DNA of 64,000 nt, taken from NCBI RefSeq assembly GCF_017876755.1, contig NZ_JAGIOO010000001.1:1674001-1738000 (forward strand), in the 5' to 3' direction. A program made the translations under genes and the position numbers. Shown one piece after another: positions 44,350 through 51,876 of this stretch. Each line of letters opens with the position of its first letter. Position 1 is the stretch's first letter. The notes beneath the pieces are model-generated. The model worked only from the letters and a program-made list of their open reading frames with translations. It made no database searches and was not told where the DNA came from. This stretch comes from Crossiella equi. Lineage in GTDB: Bacteria > Actinomycetota > Actinomycetes > Mycobacteriales > Pseudonocardiaceae.

Positions 44350-44422
44350 CACCACACCCCCTGGCCGTCAACCTTCGCACAGGAGGTATTCGCAGGTCAG
44401 GACCCCGATCGGCTGGTCCCGG

Positions 44423-45088
44423 TCAGGCGTGGCGGGGCAGGTCGTCGCCCTCGGTGCCCTCGCGCTGGTCCAGTCCGGGCACCACCGCCGCGAACAGCCC
44501 AAGCCCGAGCCCGTACGGGTCGTCCATGCCGACCGCGCGCAGCGTCTCGGTGGGCAGCGCGAGCAGCGAGATGGCCACGCCGAGCAGGTAGGCGTCGAGC
44601 AGCCCGGCGTCCTTGGTCGTGGTGGCCAGCCCGGCCGCCCGGTGCACGTCGGCGATCGCGGCGGCGTTGGCGTGCACCATGTCGCCGAGCGCCGCGCGCA
44701 CCTCGGGCCGCCGCACGCCCTCCAGGTACAGCTCGAACATGGCCAGGATCTGCGTGCGGTCGCCCTGCAGCGCGCGGTGCAGCAGCGCCGGGTACAGCTC
44801 GCTGACCTGGCTGGGCGTGACCCCGGCGGGGGTGGTGTCGCGCAGCCGCTGCACGGCCTCGCCGTGCTCCTGCGCCATCCGGCGCGCGGCGGCGGCCAGC
44901 AGCGAGTCCCGCGTGGGGAAGTAGTTCTTGGTGGTGCCGATGGGCACCTCGGCGGCACGGTCGACCGCGCGGTGGGTCAGCCCTCGGCCACCCTCGCGCG
45001 CGAGCACCTCGATCGCCGTGTCGGCCAACAACTCCCGACGCGTCGACCTGGGCTTTTGTTCTCCCCGACCGTTGTTCACGATCGTCAC
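44423..45088 (-). CDS. TetR-family transcriptional regulator
   Basis: 221 residues. N-terminal HTH: LADTAIEVLAREGGRGLTHR, VDRAAEVPIGTTKNYFPTRD (recognition helix GTTKNYF), then the helical ligand domain. Divergent from the APC permease with only 15 bp between GTG 45088 and the permease ATG. If the real starts are GTG 45079 and GTG 45140, a 60-bp control region containing ACGATCGT results. Likely regulates the permease and perhaps the oxidoreductase downstream. Confidence 0.88.
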   Translation of the reverse strand: MTIVNNGRGEQKPRSTRRELLADTAIEVLAREGGRGLTHRAVDRAAEVPIGTTKNYFPTRDSLLAAAARRMAQEHGEAVQRLRDTTPAGVTPSQVSELYPALLHRALQGDRTQILAMFELYLEGVRRPEVRAALGDMVHANAAAIADVHRAAGLATTTKDAGLLDAYLLGVAISLLALPTETLRAVGMDDPYGLGLGLFAAVVPGLDQREGTEGDDLPRHA

Positions 45089-45103
45089 AGCTTAGTACCG
45101 GGT

Positions 45104-46279
45104 ATGTCCCCAGGCCAGTTCAGGGTGGATCATCCGCGCGTGAGCTCTCCCTTGGCCCGGCGGCTCGGTACCACCGACGCGGTGGTGATCGGGCTGGCCG
45201 CGATGGTCGGTGCCGGTGTGTTCAGCGTGCTCGGCCCGGCCTCGGCCGCCGCGGGCCCCGCGCTGCTGCCCGCCCTGGCACTGGCCGCGGTGATCGCCTA
45301 CTGCAACGCCGACTCCACGATGCACTGCGCGCTGGCCCACCCGGAGTCCGGCGGCGCCTACCTGTACGGGCGCAGGCAGCTCGGTCCGCTGTGGGGCAAC
45401 CTCGCGGGCTGGTGCTTCCTGCTCGGCAAGACCGCCAGCTGCGCGGCGATGGCGCTGACCGCGGGCCGGTACCTGTGGCCGGAGCACGCCCGGCCGGTCG
45501 CGGTGGCGGCCGTGCTCGCGGTGACCGCGCTGAACTACTTCGGTGTGCAGCGCAGCGCGCGGGTGGCCCGGGTGGTGGTCGCGGTGGTGCTCACCGGCCT
45601 GCTCGCGCTGGCCGTGCTGGCCCTCAGCACCGGTGACCCGCGGCCGGAACGCCTGGTGCCGCAGGGGTTCTCCGGGGTCCTGGAGGCCGCGGCGCTGCTG
45701 TTCTTCGCCTTCGCCGGGTACGCGCGCATCGCCACGCTCGGCGAGGAGGTGGCCGACCCCCGGCGCACCCTCACCCGCGCGGTCCCGCTCGCCCTGGGCA
45801 TCGCGCTGGCCGTCTACGCGCTGCTGGCCGTGGCCGCGCTGGCCACGGTCGGCGCGGCCGGGCTCGCCGCCTCCCCGGCCCCGCTGCGCGCGGTCCTGGC
45901 CACCACGCCCCTGGCCGGGGCGGGCTGGGTGGTCGGGGTGCTCGGCGCGGTCGCCGCCCTGGGCGCGCTGCTGGCCCTGGTGCTCGGGGTCTCCCGCACC
46001 GCGCTGGCCATGGCCCGGGACGGCAACCTGCCCAGGACGCTGGCCGCCGTGCACCCGCGCCACCGGGTGCCGCACCACGCCGAGCTGGCCGTGGGCCTGG
46101 TCGCCGCCACCGCCGCGGCCTTCCTGGACCTGGACGGCGCGATCGGCCTGTCCTCCTTCGGCGTGCTGCTGTACTACGCGGTGGCCAACGCCTCGGCCTG
46201 GACGCTGGGCCGCCGCCTGGTCCCCGCCGTCGGGCTGTCCGGCTGCCTGCTGCTGGCGGCGGTGCTGCTCCTGCGGTGA
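45104..46279 (+). CDS. APC-family amino acid/polyamine permease
   Basis: 391 residues, about 11-12 TM segments. Signature of the amino acid-polyamine-organocation superfamily: LGTTDAVVIGLAAMVGAGVF, then NADSTMHCALAHPESGGAYL (PxSGGxYxY), FFAFAGYARIATLGEEVADP (FxFxGY.....EE..NP-like) and RTALAMARDGNLPRTLAAVH. Slightly shorter than the usual 420-500 residues. ATG 45104 has no SD; GTG 45140 (VSSPLARRLG) is a possible alternative. Probably under control of the divergent TetR. Substrate not deducible. Confidence 0.9.
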   Translation: MSPGQFRVDHPRVSSPLARRLGTTDAVVIGLAAMVGAGVFSVLGPASAAAGPALLPALALAAVIAYCNADSTMHCALAHPESGGAYLYGRRQLGPLWGNLAGWCFLLGKTASCAAMALTAGRYLWPEHARPVAVAAVLAVTALNYFGVQRSARVARVVVAVVLTGLLALAVLALSTGDPRPERLVPQGFSGVLEAAALLFFAFAGYARIATLGEEVADPRRTLTRAVPLALGIALAVYALLAVAALATVGAAGLAASPAPLRAVLATTPLAGAGWVVGVLGAVAALGALLALVLGVSRTALAMARDGNLPRTLAAVHPRHRVPHHAELAVGLVAATAAAFLDLDGAIGLSSFGVLLYYAVANASAWTLGRRLVPAVGLSGCLLLAAVLLLR

Positions 46280-46355
46280 CCGCGCGGTCGCGCAATCTCA
46301 ACGATTGGGTAGACCCCGATGCGCTACCCGCACCTACCGTGGTCGGCTGGCCGCC

Positions 46356-46886
46356 ATGCGTGCCCTCCTCATCGGTTCGGCGGTCTTGCTGACCGTGCTG
46401 CTGAGCGGAACCTCGTTGGCCACCACGGTGGCCCCGGAGCTCCGGCCGACGCTCACGCACGCCGAGGGCACCCAGCCCGCCGAGCAGTCCTCCTACGGCT
46501 GCCACCCCGGCCGCGACGAAGCGCCGCCGAGGTGCCCCCGCGAGGTGGACTACCGGTGGGAGCTGCCCCGGCAGGGCAGCGTCCGCACCACCTGGCTGAC
46601 CAGCCGCAGCGACACCAACAGGCTGCACGGCGCGCTGTCGGTGGACCTTCGGGACTGCCGCGACGCCGTGCTGTCCTGGACGCTGACCGCGGGCGGGCAC
46701 AGCAGCTCCGGTGTGCTGTCGGCCGCGGGCTCGGGCACGCTGGTGCAGCCCGCCCTGCACGGCCCCCAGGAGCGCATCACCCTGGAGCTGCGCCGCACCG
46801 ACGCGGGCACCTGCGCGGCGGGCGCGGTGTGGAGCCTGGCGCGGGCGGACGCCCCGTGGCTGGGCTTCCTGTGGAGCTGGCTCTAG
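46356..46886 (+). CDS. secreted hypothetical protein
   Basis: 176 residues; family not recognised. Signal peptide at 1-25 (MRALLIGSAVLLTVLLSGTS). The mature part has four Cys (YGCHPGRDEAPPRCPREVDY, VDLRDCRDAV, DAGTCAAGAVW), likely two disulfides, and an immunoglobulin-like strand pattern (RTTWLTSRSDTNRLHGALSV, RITLELRRTDAGTC). Ends 4 bp into the convergent MFS gene. No neighbour suggests a role. Confidence 0.65.
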   Translation: MRALLIGSAVLLTVLLSGTSLATTVAPELRPTLTHAEGTQPAEQSSYGCHPGRDEAPPRCPREVDYRWELPRQGSVRTTWLTSRSDTNRLHGALSVDLRDCRDAVLSWTLTAGGHSSSGVLSAAGSGTLVQPALHGPQERITLELRRTDAGTCAAGAVWSLARADAPWLGFLWSWL

Positions 46887-48055
46887 ACCTGCTTGCCCCG
46901 CAGGACCACACGTGCGCCCAGCACCACCACCGCGCACAGCACCGGCAGCACGAACAACGCCACCGGCAGCGTGAACGCCTGCGCCAGGCCGCCGATCATG
47001 GGCGGCCCGAGCAGGAACCCGGGCCAGGCCGCGGCCGAGACCGCGGCGATCGCGGAGGCGGCGTTGCGCCCCGGCAGCGCGGCGGCACTGCTGAACACCA
47101 CCGGCACCGCGCAGGCGATGCCGAGGCCGAGCGTGGCGAAGCCCAGCAGCGCGGCCCACGGCTCGCCGATGAGCAGCGCGCCGCTGAACACAACGACCGC
47201 CACCGAGGCCAGCACCCCGACCACGGCACGGCCGCCGAAGCGGGTGACCCAGCGGTCGCCCATGGCCCGGCCGAGGAACATCATCAGCGCGAACACGCTG
47301 AAGGCGAACCCGGCGAAGGAGGGCGAGGTGCCCAGGTTCTCCTTGAGATAGAGCGCCGACCACTCGGCCGCGGCGCCCTCGCACAGCACGGCCGCGAGCA
47401 TCAGCCCGCCCAGGGCAAGCAGCTTGCCGTCGCGGAAGGGCAGTGGCGCCTTCTCCGCCTTCTCCTGCTCGGCCACCACCCGGTCCCCGGTCAGCAGCAG
47501 GCGGGCGGCGACCGGGACGAACACCGCGATGAGCGCGCCCACCAGCCACATCTGGGTGCTGAGCCCGAGCCCGAAGGAGATGGCCAGCCCCCCGAGCGCG
47601 CCCCCGGCCGCGGCCCCGGCGCTCCAGAACGCGTGGAAGCTGGACAGCACCGACCGCCCGTAGGTCCGCTCGACGAGCACGGACTGCGCGTTCATCGCCA
47701 CGTCCAGGGACCCCTGGAAGGCACCCCACAGGGCCAGGGCGAGGAACAGGGTGGTCAGCGAGTCGGCGAACCCGAGCAGCCCGGCGGTGAGGCCGTAGCC
47801 GACGGCGGTGACGACCATGACCCGCCGGCTGCCGAGCCAGGCGACCAGGGCCCCGGTGGTGAGGATGGCCAGCAGCGCGCCCACCGGCCCGCCGAGCAGC
47901 GCGATGCCCAGCTGCCCGTCGCTGAGCCCGAGGCGGGCCTTGACCAGGGGGATGTAGGGCGTCCAGGTGGCGAAGACCAAGGCGTGCAAGGTGAACACCA
48001 CGGAGGTGATCAGCCGGGACGTGCGGGCGGGGGCCAGCACGGCGGTGTCAGACAA
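46883..48055 (-). CDS. MFS transporter (YbjJ-like)
   Basis: 390 residues, about 12 TM segments. Conserved pieces: FATWTPYIPLVKARLGLSDG, WLGSRRVMVVTAVGYGLTAG (motif A region), LWGAFQGSLDVAMNAQSVLV and SSFHAFWSAGAAAGGALGGL. These match the fucose-permease/YbjJ group. The start is TTG 48055: GGAGGT lies 5 nt upstream, and translation couples to the DeoR gene whose stop is 8 nt inside. With DeoR and the SIS-domain protein across the divergent promoter, a sugar or amino-sugar substrate is plausible but unproven. Confidence 0.87.
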   Translation of the reverse strand: MSDTAVLAPARTSRLITSVVFTLHALVFATWTPYIPLVKARLGLSDGQLGIALLGGPVGALLAILTTGALVAWLGSRRVMVVTAVGYGLTAGLLGFADSLTTLFLALALWGAFQGSLDVAMNAQSVLVERTYGRSVLSSFHAFWSAGAAAGGALGGLAISFGLGLSTQMWLVGALIAVFVPVAARLLLTGDRVVAEQEKAEKAPLPFRDGKLLALGGLMLAAVLCEGAAAEWSALYLKENLGTSPSFAGFAFSVFALMMFLGRAMGDRWVTRFGGRAVVGVLASVAVVVFSGALLIGEPWAALLGFATLGLGIACAVPVVFSSAAALPGRNAASAIAAVSAAAWPGFLLGPPMIGGLAQAFTLPVALFVLPVLCAVVVLGARVVLRGKQV

Positions 48056-48821
48056 GGCGGACCTCCACTCCGGCCTCGGTGAGCCGGTCGACTTCGGCGG
48101 CGGGGGCGTCGGTGTCGGTGACCAGCACGTCCAGCGCGGTCAGCGCACACACGCGCGCGAAGGCGCGCCGCCCCAGTTTCGAGCTGTCCACGGCGGCCAC
48201 CACCCGGGCCGAGGCCCGCAGCGCGGCGCGCTTGACCTGTGACTCGGCCAGGTCGAAGGCGGTGACCCCGTCCGGGGCGCTGACCCCGCAGCAGCCGAGC
48301 ACGAGCGTGTCGAACCGCATCCGGTCCAGCGCGTACTCGGTGAGCGGCCCGATGAAGGCCTGCTCGGGCTTGCGCACGTCCCCGCCGGGCACGACCAGGT
48401 GCACGTCGTCGGCGCCGTCCAGGGCCGTCGCGATGTGCAGCGACAGCGGCAGCACGGTCAGCCTGCGCGCGGTGGCCGCCCGGGCCACCTCCAGCGCGGT
48501 GGTCCCGCTGTCCAGCACGACGGACTCCCCGTCGTCCAGCAGCGAGGCCACCTCGGCGCCGATCCGCCGCTTGGCCTCGACGTGCCGCCGGACCCGCACG
48601 CCGAAGGGCGTCTCCTCCCCCGCGAGCATGCTGACCGCCGCCCCGCGCACGCGCCGCAGCAGCCCCTCGCGCTCCAGCACGTCCAGGTCGCGCCGGATCG
48701 TCATCTCCGAGCAACCCGTGAGCCCGGCAAGTTCGCCTACGCTCACCCGGGAGCGCTCCCGGAGAGCCCCCAGGATCAGCTCCTGGCGTTCCGCACTTTC
48801 CACGTGTTCATACGAACACAT
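48048..48821 (-). CDS. DeoR/GlpR-family transcriptional regulator
   Basis: 257 residues from ATG 48821, 251 from GTG 48803. N-terminal winged helix: ERSRVSVGELAGLTGCSEMT, RRDLDVLEREGLLRRVRGAA. Then a DeoR-C sugar-phosphate sensor domain with GESVVLDSGTTALEVARAAT and VLGCCGVSAPDGVTAFDLAE (phosphosugar loop). An inverted repeat (48804-48819) overlaps the region between the two candidate starts, favouring GTG 48803 as the true start. Overlaps the downstream MFS gene by 8 bp. Confidence 0.9.
   Translation of the reverse strand: MCSYEHVESAERQELILGALRERSRVSVGELAGLTGCSEMTIRRDLDVLEREGLLRRVRGAAVSMLAGEETPFGVRVRRHVEAKRRIGAEVASLLDDGESVVLDSGTTALEVARAATARRLTVLPLSLHIATALDGADDVHLVVPGGDVRKPEQAFIGPLTEYALDRMRFDTLVLGCCGVSAPDGVTAFDLAESQVKRAALRASARVVAAVDSSKLGRRAFARVCALTALDVLVTDTDAPAAEVDRLTEAGVEVRLV
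48804..48819 (-). promoter_or_regulatory. inverted repeat upstream of DeoR gene, probable autoregulatory operator
   Basis: GTGTTCATACGAACAC: 6-bp arms GTGTTC/GAACAC around ATAC. A further half-site-like TTCGAA lies at 48828-48833. AT content is far above background. It sits where a DeoR-type repressor would block its own promoter. Confidence 0.5.
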
Positions 48822-48849
48822 CCCATGTTCGAAAAGCAACGGGTCCGGC

Positions 48850-48881
48850 TTGACACACGGGGTTTAGTGGTATGGACCATT
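48850..48881 (+). promoter_or_regulatory. promoter with DasR-like (dre) operator before the SIS gene
   Basis: A perfect -35 TTGACA (48850-48855) is followed by AGTGGTATGGACCATT (48866-48881). The latter is identical at 13 of 16 positions to the palindromic form AGTGGTCTAGACCACT of the dre consensus bound by DasR, the GntR regulator of N-acetylglucosamine metabolism in streptomycetes. A -10-like TATGGA (48871-48876, 15-bp spacer) lies inside the operator. This would place the SIS-domain gene under amino-sugar control. No dasR homolog is in the window. Confidence 0.55.
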
Positions 48882-48900
48882 CGGCGATCCAGGAGGACCC

Positions 48901-49617
48901 ATGGGATACGCGGCAGCCGTGCACGAGCACCTCCGGCGGGTGGAGGAGGCCAACGCCGAGGCGGTGGCCACGACCGTCGGGCTGCTGCTGGACGTGGTGC
49001 GCGCGGGCGGGCTGGTCCACACCGCCGGGGCGGGGCACTCGCTGGCCGCGGTGGCCGAGACCTTCTACCGCGCGGGCGGCCTGGCCTGCGTCCGCCCGGT
49101 CTACCACCCCGAGCTGCTCCCGATGCACGGCGCGCGCGCCAGCACGGTGGCCGAGCGCCGTTCGGGCCTGGCCGCGCAGACCCTGGGCGAGAAGCCGTTC
49201 GGGCCGGACGACCTGCTGATCGTCTTCTCCACCTCCGGGGTCAACCCCTATCCGGTCGAGCTGGCCAAGGCCGCCGTCGCGGCCGGGCGGCCGGTGGTCG
49301 CGGTGACCTCCCGCGAGGCCAGTGCCGCCGCGCCCGCCCGCTCCGGGACCACGCTGGCCGCCGAGGCGACCGTCGTGCTGGACAACCTGGTGCGCGTGGG
49401 CGACGCGAGCTACCCGGTCGCCGAGCCGGTGACCGCGCCGCTGTCCTCGCTGGCCAACGGGTTCCTGTGGAACCTGCTGCTGGTGGGCCTGCACGAGGCG
49501 GCCACCGCCGCCGGGGTCGAGCTGCCGCTGTGGCGCAGCGCCAACACGGTGGGCGGCGACGAGGCGAACAAGGACCTCATGGCCCACTATCAGCGGCTCG
49601 TGCCCGTGCTGGAGTGA
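48901..49617 (+). CDS. SIS-domain phosphosugar-binding protein
   Basis: 238 residues. Sugar-isomerase (SIS) fold: HTAGAGHSLAAVAETFYRAG (sugar-phosphate loop), LLIVFSTSGVNPYPVELAKA (SxSGxxxxxxE), VVAVTSREASAAA, and C-terminal FLWNLLLVGLHEAA. Similar to the UPF0309/YgbT-like group of SIS proteins, which bind phosphorylated amino sugars. ATG 48901 has AGGAGG 5 nt upstream. Divergent from DeoR-MFS with a dre-like operator in front, pointing to amino-sugar metabolism. Confidence 0.88.
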   Translation: MGYAAAVHEHLRRVEEANAEAVATTVGLLLDVVRAGGLVHTAGAGHSLAAVAETFYRAGGLACVRPVYHPELLPMHGARASTVAERRSGLAAQTLGEKPFGPDDLLIVFSTSGVNPYPVELAKAAVAAGRPVVAVTSREASAAAPARSGTTLAAEATVVLDNLVRVGDASYPVAEPVTAPLSSLANGFLWNLLLVGLHEAATAAGVELPLWRSANTVGGDEANKDLMAHYQRLVPVLE

Positions 49618-49632
49618 CCGTAGAAGTACCTA

Positions 49633-49661
49633 TTGAGCACCCGCTCAAGCCCTGGTTAGTC
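49633..49661 (+). promoter_or_regulatory. candidate promoter of the penicillin-binding protein gene
   Basis: TTGAGC (49633-49638) and TTAGTC (49656-49661) with a 17-bp spacer, 52 nt upstream of the PBP GTG. Both hexamers deviate at two or more positions from consensus, but the patch is the only AT-rich part of the gap. Confidence 0.4.
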
Positions 49662-49713
49662 TCCCCTGGGGGCGGGCCGTGAGAGCCCGCGCAGGGGGTC
49701 CAGGGGGGACTGC

Positions 49714-51330
49714 GTGGTCAGTGCACGGACGAGGACGTGGGTGCTGTCCGGGGGTGCGGCGGCCCTGGCGGTGGCCGTCGGGGCCGGGGTGGTTGCGCTC
49801 TGGCCTGAGGCCGAGAAGCCGCCCACACCGCCCGCGGGCACCGCGGGCCGGGCGCCCACCACCGCCGTCACGGCGGCCAAGGGCTTCCTGACCGCCTTCG
49901 CCGACAACGACCCCGCGGCCGCCGCGGGCTTCACCGACCGGCGGGCCGAGGCCGAACCGGTGCTGCGCGCGCAACGCCAGCCCGCCGAGGTCGGCAACCG
50001 CCCGGACAAGGTGGTGCTGCGGCGCGACAACACCCCCGAGCCCCCGGCCGGGGCCACCGAGCACGTGGTCGGCTTCGGCCTGCGCTGGGAGTTCGGGCAG
50101 GGCGCGGTCTGGGAGTACGAGCACAAGCTCACCCTGCGCAGGACCGGCGGCCAGTGGGCGGTGGTCTGGGCGCCGGAGACGATCCATCCGCAGTTCACCG
50201 CGGGCCGCACCCTGCGCCTGACCCGGGGCTCGCAGGACGCGGAGATCCTCGGCGCGGACGGCAAACCTCTGCCGGAGGGCAACTTCTCCCCCGCCGTGCT
50301 GCCCGCGGTGCGCCGCGCGCTGGCAGGCGGGCTCAAGGGCGAGGCGTCCTGGAAGCTGGTCATGGCCGACGCCGCCGGCGCCGAGGTGGCCACGGTCGCG
50401 GGCCGGCAGGGCAAGGCGGGCGAGAACGCCCGGCTGACCCTGAGCCCGGCCGTGCAGTCCTCGGCGCAGAAGGCCGTGGACTCGGTGCAGCTGCCCGCCT
50501 CCCTGGTCGCGATCCGCGCCAACGGCGAGATCCTCGCGGTGGCCCAGAACGCGGCCGCGGACGCGACCCCGGGCGGGCTGCCCGCACTGTCCGGCCGGTA
50601 CGCGCCCGGTTCCACGTTCAAGATCGCCACCGCCAGCGCGGTGCTGCAGGCGGGCAGGGCGGACGCCAACACCGTGCTGCCCTGCCCCGGCCAGACCACG
50701 GTCAAGCAGCGCCAGGTGCGCAACGACGACCGGTTTGACCTGGGCGAGGTGCCACTGCACCGGGCCTTCGCCCGCTCGTGCAACACCACCTTCGCCCAGC
50801 TCGGTGCCGAGCTGCCCGCCAGCGCCCTGACCGACGCCGCCCGCCAGCTGGGCATCGGCGTGGACTTCGACATCCAGGGCCTGACCACGAACACGGGCAA
50901 GGTCCCGGAACCGAGGTCGGCCGCGGCCCAGGTGGAGGCGAGCTTCGGTCAGGGCGAGGTGCTGGTCAGCCCGTTCGGCCTCGCCGTGGCGGCTGCCACG
51001 GTGGCGGGCGGCGGGCGGATGCCGACACCGTTCCTGGTGCGCGGCAGCAAGACCGGAGTGACCGGCAAGGCGGGCACCATCCCGCCCGCGGTCGCCGGTC
51101 AGCTCCGCTCGATGATGCGCGAGGTGGTCACCGGGGGCACCGCGCACGGCCTGCCCGGTGCCACCTCGGGCAAGACCGGTACCGCGCAGTTCGGCGACGG
51201 CAGCTCCGCCCACGGCTGGTTCGCCGGGTTCCGGGGCGACGTCGGCTTCGCGGTCTTCGTCGAGAACGCGGGCAGTTCCAGGCCCGCAGTGGACGTGACC
51301 GGGCGTTTCCTGCGCGGTTTCCAGCCCTAG
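49714..51330 (+). CDS. penicillin-binding protein (NTF2-like domain plus transpeptidase)
   Basis: 538 residues. N-terminal membrane anchor (VLSGGAAALAVAVGAGVVAL, residues 9-30). MecA_N/NTF2-like domain at about 45-160 (KGFLTAFADNDPAAAAGFTD). Transpeptidase domain with all three motifs: STFK (Ser300, Lys303), SCN (355-357), KTGT (Lys487). This domain order resembles class B PBPs such as PBP2a relatives and actinobacterial PbpA; the short dimerisation domain is not obvious. Likely cross-links peptidoglycan. GTG 49714 with a G-rich SD (AGGGGGG). Overlaps the convergent small secreted protein by 4 bp. Confidence 0.92.
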   Translation: MVSARTRTWVLSGGAAALAVAVGAGVVALWPEAEKPPTPPAGTAGRAPTTAVTAAKGFLTAFADNDPAAAAGFTDRRAEAEPVLRAQRQPAEVGNRPDKVVLRRDNTPEPPAGATEHVVGFGLRWEFGQGAVWEYEHKLTLRRTGGQWAVVWAPETIHPQFTAGRTLRLTRGSQDAEILGADGKPLPEGNFSPAVLPAVRRALAGGLKGEASWKLVMADAAGAEVATVAGRQGKAGENARLTLSPAVQSSAQKAVDSVQLPASLVAIRANGEILAVAQNAAADATPGGLPALSGRYAPGSTFKIATASAVLQAGRADANTVLPCPGQTTVKQRQVRNDDRFDLGEVPLHRAFARSCNTTFAQLGAELPASALTDAARQLGIGVDFDIQGLTTNTGKVPEPRSAAAQVEASFGQGEVLVSPFGLAVAAATVAGGGRMPTPFLVRGSKTGVTGKAGTIPPAVAGQLRSMMREVVTGGTAHGLPGATSGKTGTAQFGDGSSAHGWFAGFRGDVGFAVFVENAGSSRPAVDVTGRFLRGFQP

Positions 51331-51701
51331 ACGGGCTCGGTGTGGAAGCCGACGCGCTGCGCGCCGTCACCCTGCCAGGCCATCAGCGAGGCGATCTCGC
51401 CGTCGTCCACGGTGACCCACCAGCCGTTGGTGAGCTCCACCTCGTGCAGCGAGGCCTCGGCGCGCTTCTCCGGCGACAGCTTGGTGTACTCGTCGAAGAC
51501 GTTGAACGCCTCGGTGCAGCCGACCCGGCCGCCCTCGGTGACATCGGCGATCAGGTTGTGCGCGGCACCCCACGGCATCGTGACCTCGCCGCAGTTCACC
51601 GGATCGATACCCTCATCGGCCAGCGCCACCCCGGCGGAACCGAGGAACAGCGCGCCACCGGCGATCGCGGTGACGAACATCGTGCTCAGGCGCTTGGTCA
51701 T
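51327..51701 (-). CDS. small secreted hypothetical protein
   Basis: 124 residues. Signal peptide (KRLSTMFVTAIAGGALFLGS, cleavage near ALA-DE). The mature part, about 95 residues, is acidic with two Cys (NCGEVTMPWG, VGCTEAFNVF), probably one disulfide, and WWVTVDDGEIASLMAWQ near the end. Family not recognised. ATG 51701 is supported by GGGAGG 8 nt upstream and the signal peptide. Confidence 0.75.
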   Translation of the reverse strand: MTKRLSTMFVTAIAGGALFLGSAGVALADEGIDPVNCGEVTMPWGAAHNLIADVTEGGRVGCTEAFNVFDEYTKLSPEKRAEASLHEVELTNGWWVTVDDGEIASLMAWQGDGAQRVGFHTEPV

Positions 51702-51876
51702 CTCTTGGCCTCCCGTCTGTGGGTTGTTTTCCCTCACCCTCCAAGACGTGTGCCCCTCGACGGGGTTGCCTGAACTTTTCCTTTTGCCGCAATGAAATCG
51801 CCGTGTCCAGAGTGGACTGCTTGTAAACCCCATGTCGCAAAGCCGCCAGTCCGGATCCGGTCACACCGGCGCCCGG

